Origin: Raphanus sativus
Taxonomy: Eukaryota > Streptophyta > Magnoliopsida > Brassicales > Brassicaceae
Assembly: GCF_000801105.2 (NCBI RefSeq)
Contig: NC_079512.1
Coordinates: forward strand, 38,209,848 to 38,273,847
Reading direction: 5' to 3'
DNA length: 64,000 nucleotides
Each line of letters begins with the position of its first letter. Position 1 is the first letter of the stretch. Shown one piece after another: positions 1-8,993 of the stretch. A program made the position numbers and the translations under genes. The notes under the pieces are model-generated. The model was not told where the DNA came from and ran no database searches. It was given only the letters and a program-made list of their open reading frames with translations.

Positions 1-701
1 TTCTATGTCAGAAACATTTGATGGTTTCTTCGGTTTTAACTCGGAGATAGACTTGAGCACATTAGCTAAGTTAGGGACGTCCACCAGTTTAGGGTTTCTG
101 CCAAGTAAGACGAGCAAAAAACATGTTTGGTTTCAAGAAAATGCACAAGTCAATAACACACTAAAGCCTGTTTGTTTACAACTAAGGAATCTTAAGTACG
201 GACATCAACGTCATAATTACACTGTTTTATTTCTTTTTAAGATACTCAGTGAAAAAAAGGAAGAAAATCCAGATATATAATTGACAAACTTGTTCAATAG
301 GACTGAAACAAAATATATTCCCATGAAATATTAATCTAGCATTCATTCAAAAGAGATCTGAGTACCCAAAAAATAAAACGAATCTAGGATTTTATGTAAC
401 CGTACTAAATTATTAACAGCAACAAAAATTAAGTTACTAACAAAATCAAATGCTGAGAAAAGCTTAGGCGTTACCTTGAAGGGCAGAGAAGAGTAGGAAA
501 CTGAGGAAGCGAGTGGTTAGACCGGAACACGAAGATACATCTCCACGTGCCAAAAACCGAACCTAGCGAGATCTCCGGCCGCCGAAGACCTTCCGAACAG
601 AACAGAGGCTTAGCTTTCTTCTCCACATAACGGCTTTTCCTCTCGAACAAGAACTCTCTCTCAATCTCAACCGATCCGTAGACATGCAAACTCCTAATCA
701 T
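1..701 (-). CDS. Partial gene at left edge, two exons visible, unknown product
   Basis: I do not recognise this gene. On the minus strand an open frame (first ATG at 701) reaches a donor-like TTCAAG|GTAA, so exon 1 ends at 475. A pyrimidine-rich acceptor ending in GGCAG opens exon 2 at 97. Only one of the three frames of exon 2 is open (it reads NPKLVDVPNLANVLKSIS and onward), and it joins exon 1 in phase (AG|A). The gene runs off the window to the left. Exon 1 protein is low in recognisable motifs. Exon 2 starts with an AAACCCTAA telo-box-like string that is common in plant 5' UTRs, so both exons could instead be leader sequence with the true ATG outside the window. The intron would be 98-474. 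Confidence 0.35.
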
Positions 702-728
702 CTCTGCATTAACCCCACACACACACAC

Positions 729-1676
729 AAAAAAAAAAGATAAAGAAAAAATCTACTTTTAAACCCGACCCGACAGGAGTGAGATTCTCTTACAGTAGTG
801 TTGACTTACCTTTATGGTTGACGCCCTGGAAAATGGCGAGTGAGGTCAAGGAATGTGCCATTGTCCGAAGAAGACGAAGAGGCGCAAAGGACTGGAGATT
901 TTACCAAAGCGACTTTAAAGTTTTTTTTTTAATAGAATGTTTCCTTTTTAATGTAAACAAATCTCCTAAAGAATCCAAAGGTGTTGTTACGATAATATAG
1001 AAGCGTTTCGTCATCAAGTGAAAAAGGTTCAAAGCGAGTTCAGTATAAAATGCCCTTGGTTCCTCCTTCAAATTACCAGTCAAACCACTCGACCTATCTC
1101 ATCAAATATTGTTGTTGTTCTCGGTTACTCAAAATAATAGCGAGTGCACGTGTAAGCGTGTGAAGGTCTTCTTGTAAAATAGCAACGGGAAGCGGGCCTC
1201 ACCGAGAGAGAGCCCAATTAGCGAAATGCTCACACACTCGGCCCATGTCTGAGAAGTGGTAACCTATATGATTTATATGAACCATGTGAAATATGTGTCT
1301 TTCTTTGTTTTCTTTCTCACAACTGTAATAACAACTTGATTGCAATAGTGATATATGAAGACTACTAGGAAAAGACGCCGATGATCCCGTGATACTCTGT
1401 AATTAATCGTTTTATTTTGGAAAACGTGATTAGATAGTGATATGAAGACGATGGCTCTTAATTTTAATCTTATATTTCTGGAAATTTAGGCTACATTGGT
1501 CATGAGATCAATAGTCGGTCCAGGTTGGTCATATATTTTAACTTGGAGAGTCGGAAAGTATTCATGAATTGTCAAAGATATCATAGTTAAGAAAGAGCAA
1601 AGCTTGGTGAGCAAGATAAAAGAAGTCAGTCACTTTCAAGAAACGTGTCCAAGAATATTCAACGATGATTTTGTCT
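729..1676. other. Intergenic region; right part is a duplicated promoter
   Basis: I see no convincing gene here; short open frames lack codon structure. From about 1270 the sequence resembles about 12420-12740 upstream of the second small-protein gene. Shared strings include a tract ending in gtgatatgaagacta, a stretch around 1565 (ttcatgaattgtcaaag) and aaagcttgg. The gene duplication therefore carried roughly 500 bp of promoter. Confidence 0.6.
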
Positions 1677-1684
1677 TATATATA
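1677..1684 (+). promoter_or_regulatory. TATA box of small-protein gene copy 1
   Basis: TATATATA about 100 bases upstream of the ATG at 1780. The tandem copy has TATAAAT at the equivalent distance from its own ATG, which supports a shared core promoter. Confidence 0.6.
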
Positions 1685-1779
1685 CATAACCTTCACATAG
1701 CTACCTGTAATTAAATCTAAGACATCAGCCATAGAATATAGACTCCGGATCACACACGTTTTCTTATAAAACTCCGGTC

Positions 1780-2067
1780 ATGTCTCTCTTCTCGTCCTTC
1801 TTTGGTTGCTTCGTTCCAAACTCTGGCTCAAAGATAAGCTCAGCCGATGGTAGTAGTAATTCGAAGGTCTTGTCCTTGGAGAAACCGAAAAGCAAATCCA
1901 AATCTCCGAGAGCTCCAATGATAGTGTCTTATTTTCCCGTAGGTTCGAATCTTTCGTGTTGGTTCCAGGAGTGGAGCTGTTCACGAGTGAAGCAAAGAAG
2001 TGTTACGCAGTCGGTTCGGTGTGTGATATACCGGAGAGATGTGTTACGCAGCCGGTTCGATGTATGA
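1780..2067 (+). CDS. Small plant protein, 3' end split by a retrotransposon (chimeric reading frame)
   Basis: The ATG at 1780 opens a 59-codon gene body (to 1956) rich in Ser and Lys. It has a Cys-containing hydrophobic N-terminus (SLFSSFFGCFVP) and a conserved end (SPRAPMIVSYFPVGSNLS). The family is familiar from Brassicaceae as uncharacterised small proteins of about 60 residues; I assign no function. A copia LTR begins at 1957. The last three codons (CGT CTG TGA) now lie at 11148-11156, after the element and its 5-bp target duplication. Rejoining across the duplication restores the frame and matches the ending of the intact copy at 12842-13027. As it stands, the frame runs into the LTR and gains 36 foreign residues before a stop at 2065-2067. 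The main body is intact, so a chimeric protein is possible, although transcript processing would depend on LTR signals. Confidence 0.7.
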   Translation: MSLFSSFFGCFVPNSGSKISSADGSSNSKVLSLEKPKSKSKSPRAPMIVSYFPVGSNLSCWFQEWSCSRVKQRSVTQSVRCVIYRRDVLRSRFDV

Positions 2068-2514
2068 CACACCGGTTCAAGTTAAGTTGGATAAGCATGA
2101 CGCATTGTTGAGTGAAGCTTGAGAGATAAGCTTCTTGAAGATTCTGTAACAGAAAGATCGTGACTTGAGGATAAGTCTTTGAGGATCTTCTGATGCTAGA
2201 GATGAGGATGAGAAGATCGCATCTAAGGTATATAAGGGAGTGAGAGGCAGTTGGTCTCGTCACGGGTTTTAGAGTTTAGAAAGCGTGTGCTTGAAAGTGT
2301 TCAGCAGCGCGCATAGGATCATTGTGACAGGGGGAGAGTAGCTCGACCTGTCCTTGGGTAGATTAGGAATTGGTTCGTATCAAGTTCAGTTGAACGTTGT
2401 GTAATTCGAATTAGACAAGTCAAGTGTGATTGTCTAAGAGATTCTTAATAAAACAAGTTGTGTTTTGAGTATTGAACGAGTTCCATAAGGAATCGGTGTC
2501 CACTTGGTTTTACA
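1957..2514 (+). repeat. 5' LTR (558 bp)
   Basis: Starts TGTTGG and ends TTTTACA. It is identical by eye to 10585-11142. It contains a 41-bp-period direct repeat in U3 (units starting 2001 and 2042), a TATA box, a small purine run (acagggggagag at about 2328) and an AATAAA signal at 2447-2452. Confidence 0.95.
2229..2236 (+). promoter_or_regulatory. LTR promoter TATA box
   Basis: TATATAAG inside the 5' LTR. Transcription would start about 30 bases downstream (near 2260), followed by an R region that ends after the AATAAA at 2447. The same box is present in the 3' LTR at about 10857 and could drive transcription into the flanking DNA at 11143. Confidence 0.65.
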
Positions 2515-2516
2515 TT

Positions 2517-2528
2517 TGGTATCAGAGC
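2517..2528 (+). other. Primer-binding site (initiator tRNA-Met)
   Basis: TGGTATCAGAGC starts two bases after the 5' LTR. This is the classic plant copia primer site, complementary to the 3' end of initiator methionine tRNA. Confidence 0.92.
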
Positions 2529-2584
2529 GGGTCACCTCTGTGGACTCACAGAGTCTACTCACAGGTTGAGATCCTAGAACACCC

Positions 2585-5500
2585 ATGGATACCATGAAGG
2601 AACTCATGACGTTTCAAAAACCTATCATGCTTGACGAAGGAAACTTCGGTCACTGGAAAGCACGGATGCGTCATATTATAAGAGGAATTGATGAAGATGC
2701 ATGGACTGCAGTTGAACAAGGATGGAAACCTCCAACAATGATTATGGAAGACAAATCTGAAGGACCAACACCGAAGGACAGATGGTCTGATGCTGATAAA
2801 GCTGCGTCTAAATTCAATTCCAAAGCACTCACCACAATCTTTTCCGCTGTAGATCTCGACCAATTTAAGATCATACAAGGTTGTGAATCAGCTAAAGAAG
2901 CTTGGGATACCCTCATCAATCACTTCGAAGGTAACACCAGCGTAAGACGTACCAGGATTGATCACTTGGCTTCTAAGTTTGAGAATTTACGCATGGAAGA
3001 AGATGAGTCTATTGGAAGCTTTATATCAAAGCTCAGCTCGATTGCAAATGAAGCTTCGGTCCTCGGTAAGAAATACAATGAGAAAAAACTGGTTAAGAAA
3101 CTTTTCAGATGCCTTCCTCCGCGCTTTGAAGCTTACAAAGCTGTATTAAAGATTGCTGTCAATACGGATGAAATGAAGTTTGATCAACTAGCTGGTATTC
3201 TGAAGGTACACGACTTAGAACGTGTCGACGAATCAACCAAAGATCAGAAAGGAGTTGCTTTCTCTGCCGAATCCAAAGAAGCTGATCGAGTAAAGAAAAT
3301 TGAAGAAAACATGGTACTTATGGCGAAAAACTTCAATAAAATGCTGAAAAGAGTTGAGAAAGGTCACAGTCGCTCTACTCAGAGATACCAAGGCAGAGAC
3401 AGAGATCGCTCTTCTCAGAGCAACAGGAATGACTCTAGTCAAAGCAATCGTCGGAAGGAACTACAATGCCATGAATGTGAAGGCTTTGGTCACTATCGAA
3501 ATGAGTGTCCTCTCACCAAGAGAAAGGAACTGAAGTGCATAGAATGCAAAGGATATGGCCACACAAGGAGTGAGTGTCCGAACAACCTTAAGAAGGATAA
3601 ATCACTGATATGCTTTAGCGAATCAGAATCTGATGATGATAGTGAGAGTGAAGATCTCCTTCTGAACTTCTTTGCACATGTCAATCCAGCTGATAAGCCA
3701 CATGAGCCTTTGATATGTCACACTGACTCTGAACCCGAGTGTGATGAAAAGTTTCAAGACCACCTCCTAAGTCTTGTAGCACGTGTTACAAAAGATGATG
3801 AGTCTACTAAGTCTTCATCTAGCTCCGAGTCTGACTCAGATACTGAAGCTGATCCTGAGAAAGAAGGTACTGAACTGAGAGAGGAGTACCAAAGCCTCTT
3901 TGACAAGTTTACTGAACTAAGTCTTGAGAACTTGCAGCTGATCAAAGACCGAGCTATGCTCAAAGCTCAAGTAAACATACTGGAGTTGGAACAGACAGAA
4001 AACACTTCTGACACAGAAAAGATCATCATAACAGGGGCTGATAAGGAAGACCTCAATGAACTCAGGAAAACCATCTCAGATCAGGCCCACTCCTTAAAAA
4101 TCCTAGAAGCAAGCTTCGGACAAGCTAAACAACTACTAAATGAGGAACTTGATAAGAGTCGCCTGCTGCAACGAGAGTTAACTGAGAACTACAAAAAACT
4201 CAGAATGCTTAACACTGGGTCAGATACTCTTGATCACATCTTATCTTTGGGACAACCTCCAAAGACCAACTGGGGTTTAGGATTTCAAGGACAACCCTCA
4301 AAGCTTGGTGACTCCAACGAAGGGATAGCATTTGTCAAAAGCTCTAACATAGCCAAGAGCTCCGAACCTGATAAGAGTGAGCCAGCAAATCAAGCCTCTC
4401 AACCGCCTACTCAGAAACCCTCAACCAAGAGAAGAAACGGATGTCTGTTTTGCTGCAAACCTGGTCATAGAGTCTCTAATTGCTACTTCAGGAGAAAGCA
4501 GTACCAGGAAGCATGGAGGAGAAACCAATGCTTCTTTGAACCAGGAAAATTCGGATGTGTGTGGATTGCTAAAACAGATCTCTATCCTAACTTCAGGAAC
4601 CGAGAACCAACTAAGTCAAAAGAAACACCAATGTTAGCAACTTCACTTCTTTCAGTTCAGAGACCTGGTAAGGAAATTGTGTGCAACCTAGCATGTACTC
4701 GAGTTTGCAAGCTTGAAACAGACAAAAGTGTGTTACACTCAGACAGCCTTGTGTCACATACTGATGAATCAGATGAAGAGGATCTATTTGAGAATGACTT
4801 CACCCAGATCCTAAGCAACGTTGCTTACACCTCTTCAGAAAGCTCAAGTCAGGAAGAAACTCCCTGGTACTTTGACAGCGGCTGCTCAAGGCACATGACC
4901 GGAACTTCAGACTACTTAGTTAAAGTTCAAGAGATTACTGGTGGGAAGGTTACATTTGGAGATGGAGGTCAGGGAAAGATCAGCGCTATTGGCGATACTG
5001 TGAGATCAGATCTTCCGAGACTCATTAATGTGTACTTAGTTGACGGTCTAAAGGCTAATCTTATCAGTGTAAGCCAGCTTTGCGATGAAGGTCTGCGAGT
5101 TATCTTTGATAAAAAGGAATGCCAAGCTCTTGATGAGAAGAACAACATCGTTCTCTGTGGTTACAGATCTGCCAATAACTGCTATATGTGGAAACCTTCA
5201 AACCAGTGTATGACAGCTAAAGGATCCCAGCTTGAATTATGGCATAAGAAACTGGGACATATGAACACTCACGGACTATCAAAACTTGTACGAGCTGAAG
5301 TAATCCGAGGAGTTCCTCCTCTTGAAGATCGAACGGATGGTGTGTGTGGTGCCTGTTGTCAAGGCAAACAAATCAAGGTACAGCACAAGCAAGTCTCTCA
5401 AACCAACTCTAAACAAATTCTTGAGCTGGTACACATGGACCTCATGGGACCAATCACTCCAAGCAGTGTAGCTGGGAAACAATACATCTTTGTTCTTGTG

Positions 5501-7933
5501 GATGACTTTTCAAGATTCACATGGGTCAGATTTCTGAAGAACAAATCAGATGCGATTGATAGCTTTCGAATACTGGCTCTGCAACTTAAACAGAAGAAAG
5601 GAGGAATCTGTCAGATAAGAAGTGACCATGGAGGTGAATTTCAGAATCAACACTTCGACAAGTTTTGTCAGGATCAAGGAATACAACATCAGTACGCTGC
5701 ACCACGTACACCTCAACAAAACGGAATTGTTGAACGCAAGAACAGAACCTTGCAAGAAATGGCAAGAGCAATGCTCGCTGGTAATCAGGTCCCGTCTGGA
5801 TTTTGGGCTGAAGCAGTAAACACTGCATGTTACATCATCAACAGGGTCTACATCAAGCCAAAAACCAGGACCACACCGTACGAAGTTTACACTGGAAAAA
5901 CTCCAAACCTGAGTTACTGTCACGTATTCGGTTGCTTGTGTTACATACTGAACGACAAGGACAACTTGGGAAAATTCGATGCCAAAAGCGATGTGGGCAT
6001 GTTCCTTGGTTATTCTACAAACAGCTCTGCATTCCGAGTCTACAATTCCAGAACTAAACGAATTGATGACAAAGTGAACGTTGTCTTTGATGACCAGGTA
6101 GGCTACTACCAGAGGAATGTCACACTGCCTATCACTGGTGTCACACATGAATCTGAAGCTGCTGATCCCTCAGTCAAGACAGAGGCTCCTCTCAAACAAG
6201 ACGACGATGAAGTCTCCGACGTTGAGGAACAGATCCTACCGAAAACAACCAACGTGCATAAAAACCACTCTGCAGATGACATTATTGGAGGAGTTCTTGA
6301 TGGAAGAGTCACGCGCAAGAAACAGATAGACTTCAAGGAGATGGTCAAACTAGCCAGCTTTCTGGTGGAAATGGCCAAAGAAGACTGTTATATCTCACAG
6401 ATAATTCCCAAAAACATTCAAGAAGCCTTGGAGGATGAATTCTGGACTGCTTCAATGCATGAAGAGATGGATCAGTTTGAGAGACTGCATGTGTGGGACT
6501 TAGTTCCTAGACCAGATGATGCAAACATAATTGGTACTAAATGGTTGCACAAGAATAAAACAGATGAATATGGGAATCCTACCAGGAACAAATCGCGCCT
6601 TGTAGCTCAAGGGTATTCTCAGATAGAAGGTGAAGACTTTGATGAGACCTTTGCACCAGTTGCCCGTCTTGAATCAATTCGTTTGCTATTCGGGATTGCC
6701 TGTAAGCTCAGAATAAAACTCTATCAAATGGATGTTAAGAGCGCCTTTCTGAACGGACTACTCCAGGAAGAAGTCTATGTGTCACAACCTAAAGGTTTCG
6801 AGGATCCTCACTATCCTGATCATGTTTACAAACTGAGAAAGGCTTTGTATGGACTGAAGCAGGCTCCTAGAGCTTGGTATGAACGACTGACACAGTTTCT
6901 AATGGCTGCTGGATTTAAAAGAGGAGGCGTTGACAAGACTCTATTCATTCACGACATTGACTCACACATTCTGGTGATTCAAGTGTATGTCGATGACATC
7001 ATATTTGGCAGTACATCCAAGCAGTTGGTCAACGAATTCGTGAAAACAATGACCAAGGAATTCGAGATGAGTATGGTAGGCGAGCTTACTTACTTCTTGG
7101 GTCTGCAGATCAAACAGATGAATGATGGGATCTACATTACTCAAAGCACATACGCTAAGAATCTGGTGAAGAGATTCGGACTACAAACCAGCAAGACTGC
7201 TCGAACTCCTATGAGCACGACAACTAAGCTATCTCGTGATGAAGAAGGAAAGAAAGTGGATGAGAAACTCTACAGAGCTATGATTGGAAGTCTTCTCTAC
7301 CTCACTGCAAGCAGACCTGATCTATGCTTGAGTGTAGGTATCTGTGCACGATACCAAGCATCCCCAAGGGAATCTCATCTAAACGCAGTGAAACGGATTA
7401 TCAAGTATGTCAAAGGTACTCTAGACTTTGGACTCCATTACTCATTTGAGACAAATGTAAATCTCGCTGGATACTGCGACGCAGACTGGGCAGGCTGTGT
7501 TGATGATCGAAGAAGTACATCTGGTGGCTGTTTCTTCCTCGGCAATAACATGATATCATGGCATAGTAAGAAACAGAACTGCGTTTCCTTGTCCACGGCT
7601 GAAGCCGAATACATAGCTCTGGGGAGCTGCTGCACTCAACTACTATGGATGAGGCAAATGTTAATTGATTATGGATATACCACTGACTCCATGCTTGTTC
7701 ACTGTGACAACATGAGTGCGATCAACTTGACTAAGAATCCCATTCAGCACTCTCGCACTAAGCATGTTGATCTGCGACACCACTTTGTCAGGGAGTTAGT
7801 AGAATTGAAACTTGTGGTTGTTGAACACGTCTCATCTGAGAATCAATTGGCTGACATCTTCACAAAACCGCTAGACTTCAATGCATTCCTAGGTCTCCGA
7901 AAGGCTCTGGGAATTATTGACATCACAGCCTAA
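2585..7933 (+). CDS. Gag-Pol polyprotein, Ty1/copia (1,782 aa)
   Basis: One uninterrupted frame. Gag occupies about residues 1-760, with a UBN2-type N-terminal region and two CCHC zinc knuckles at about 295-308 and 318-331. Acidic Ser/Asp-rich and coiled-coil-like stretches follow at about 340-560, then a third CCHC knuckle at about 620-633. The aspartic protease has DSG at 764. The pre-integrase zinc region has H887 and H892 with a CxxC near 920. Integrase catalytic residues are D952, D1014 and E1050 (D-61-D-35-E spacing). Reverse transcriptase has YVDD with the aspartates near 1470-1471. RNase H has CDADWAG near 1631 and a downstream KHVDLRHHF motif. All key residues are present, so the protein looks active. 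Copia elements usually make Gag and Pol from one frame by processing, and no frameshift is needed here. The ATG lies 57 bases after the primer site. Confidence 0.96.
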   Translation: MDTMKELMTFQKPIMLDEGNFGHWKARMRHIIRGIDEDAWTAVEQGWKPPTMIMEDKSEGPTPKDRWSDADKAASKFNSKALTTIFSAVDLDQFKIIQGCESAKEAWDTLINHFEGNTSVRRTRIDHLASKFENLRMEEDESIGSFISKLSSIANEASVLGKKYNEKKLVKKLFRCLPPRFEAYKAVLKIAVNTDEMKFDQLAGILKVHDLERVDESTKDQKGVAFSAESKEADRVKKIEENMVLMAKNFNKMLKRVEKGHSRSTQRYQGRDRDRSSQSNRNDSSQSNRRKELQCHECEGFGHYRNECPLTKRKELKCIECKGYGHTRSECPNNLKKDKSLICFSESESDDDSESEDLLLNFFAHVNPADKPHEPLICHTDSEPECDEKFQDHLLSLVARVTKDDESTKSSSSSESDSDTEADPEKEGTELREEYQSLFDKFTELSLENLQLIKDRAMLKAQVNILELEQTENTSDTEKIIITGADKEDLNELRKTISDQAHSLKILEASFGQAKQLLNEELDKSRLLQRELTENYKKLRMLNTGSDTLDHILSLGQPPKTNWGLGFQGQPSKLGDSNEGIAFVKSSNIAKSSEPDKSEPANQASQPPTQKPSTKRRNGCLFCCKPGHRVSNCYFRRKQYQEAWRRNQCFFEPGKFGCVWIAKTDLYPNFRNREPTKSKETPMLATSLLSVQRPGKEIVCNLACTRVCKLETDKSVLHSDSLVSHTDESDEEDLFENDFTQILSNVAYTSSESSSQEETPWYFDSGCSRHMTGTSDYLVKVQEITGGKVTFGDGGQGKISAIGDTVRSDLPRLINVYLVDGLKANLISVSQLCDEGLRVIFDKKECQALDEKNNIVLCGYRSANNCYMWKPSNQCMTAKGSQLELWHKKLGHMNTHGLSKLVRAEVIRGVPPLEDRTDGVCGACCQGKQIKVQHKQVSQTNSKQILELVHMDLMGPITPSSVAGKQYIFVLVDDFSRFTWVRFLKNKSDAIDSFRILALQLKQKKGGICQIRSDHGGEFQNQHFDKFCQDQGIQHQYAAPRTPQQNGIVERKNRTLQEMARAMLAGNQVPSGFWAEAVNTACYIINRVYIKPKTRTTPYEVYTGKTPNLSYCHVFGCLCYILNDKDNLGKFDAKSDVGMFLGYSTNSSAFRVYNSRTKRIDDKVNVVFDDQVGYYQRNVTLPITGVTHESEAADPSVKTEAPLKQDDDEVSDVEEQILPKTTNVHKNHSADDIIGGVLDGRVTRKKQIDFKEMVKLASFLVEMAKEDCYISQIIPKNIQEALEDEFWTASMHEEMDQFERLHVWDLVPRPDDANIIGTKWLHKNKTDEYGNPTRNKSRLVAQGYSQIEGEDFDETFAPVARLESIRLLFGIACKLRIKLYQMDVKSAFLNGLLQEEVYVSQPKGFEDPHYPDHVYKLRKALYGLKQAPRAWYERLTQFLMAAGFKRGGVDKTLFIHDIDSHILVIQVYVDDIIFGSTSKQLVNEFVKTMTKEFEMSMVGELTYFLGLQIKQMNDGIYITQSTYAKNLVKRFGLQTSKTARTPMSTTTKLSRDEEGKKVDEKLYRAMIGSLLYLTASRPDLCLSVGICARYQASPRESHLNAVKRIIKYVKGTLDFGLHYSFETNVNLAGYCDADWAGCVDDRRSTSGGCFFLGNNMISWHSKKQNCVSLSTAEAEYIALGSCCTQLLWMRQMLIDYGYTTDSMLVHCDNMSAINLTKNPIQHSRTKHVDLRHHFVRELVELKLVVVEHVSSENQLADIFTKPLDFNAFLGLRKALGIIDITA

Positions 7934-8993
7934 ACAGACCATAAACTGGAGAAGTAGGCGCTCACGAATTGGTTAAAGTCATCCCATCCTTCCATGAATC
8001 TTTAAAAACCTTGTCTCAGCAAATTGCTAAGTGTTGTTTCCTATTCTGTTCAAGGTTCATCTCAGTTGTAAGAAGCCCAACATGAAGGACACTCGTCTTG
8101 GAACAGGATGACAACACATTTTGAGTCTGAGCATCGATCACTGTCCGGATTGGGAAGAGCAGAAAATATACTCAGCTCATGTTTCACATACTCAGCTATG
8201 TGTGTTACATTCCTCAAGGCCTTATGTGACGAGCACTCGTTGTGGGACAGGGTGCTGCAACACTTTGGTTCCTGTGACGATCACTGCTCTGATAAGGCAG
8301 AGTCAAACATGTTGAGACACTCATCGTGGATCAGGGTATCACCGTACTTTGAATCTGGTGATGCTAGGTGCCTTGATATGTCACTGACTCTGTTGAAACC
8401 ATTAAATCCAAGACAAGAGAAAATGAAAATGCTGGTAAAACTCTAACAAATGTTCACTGACGACGAAGGAGTGAACTCAGAATAGCAGTCCTTACAATCG
8501 ATGAGATGTCCATGACATAATCCAGGAACTTCTACCTAGCAATCTGGTGTGTGACAGCTACTCGGCTGAGAAATAGCTACATACCAGAGCTGAGACAATG
8601 CATCGACTTCATCTACAATCACCTTGACTTTAACTCTCTTTGTGAACTTCATGTCTACTCTCTCTAGCTATCACTACGAGTGGTCATATAATCCAGGCTA
8701 CACTAGTCTAACGCGGTCCTTTTGTTGTACAGTTGTGTTCCTCTGCCCAAGTACTGATCTCATACTTCTTCGGACATAAGTGTCAATGCTTGCGGTGTGC
8801 TAATGTGTTACTTACGAATCACGCATCGTGCTTGGGCCTGTCGCTATTGGGTCTACTTTTTGGGCCGTCTATGCCATTATTATCATCCGAGACTCAGGCC
8901 CACCATCCGATTGCTTTAAGTGTGATAGGGTTTCTCCCTTGTGTCACATTAAGTCTGCTTCGCCGCATAGAGGTGTCACTTCTCCTCTCAAAC
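7934..8993 (+). other. Spacer between pol and ORF3, with a three-copy degenerate repeat
   Basis: There is no conserved coding sequence. Three related strings recur at about 8083, 8226 and 8310. Each has a core like gacactcRtcKtggaacaggRtg (R and K are ambiguity codes), followed about ten bases later by acttTgaNtctggtga-like sequence. A good splice acceptor (TTTTGTTGTACAG) ends at 8732, exactly where the ORF3 frame opens (upstream stop TAA at 8709-8711). Splicing to a subgenomic ORF3 message is therefore possible. Confidence 0.55.

Noticed and set aside
779..1000. Plus-strand frame rich in Arg
   Set aside because: Starts at GTG, low complexity, no splice context or similarity I recognise.
2515..2530. 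tRNA-Met fragment
   Set aside because: It is the retrotransposon primer-binding site next to the LTR.
5546..6148. 200-codon minus-strand open frame
   Set aside because: Lies opposite the integrase region of the copia polyprotein; it is a shadow of its codon structure.
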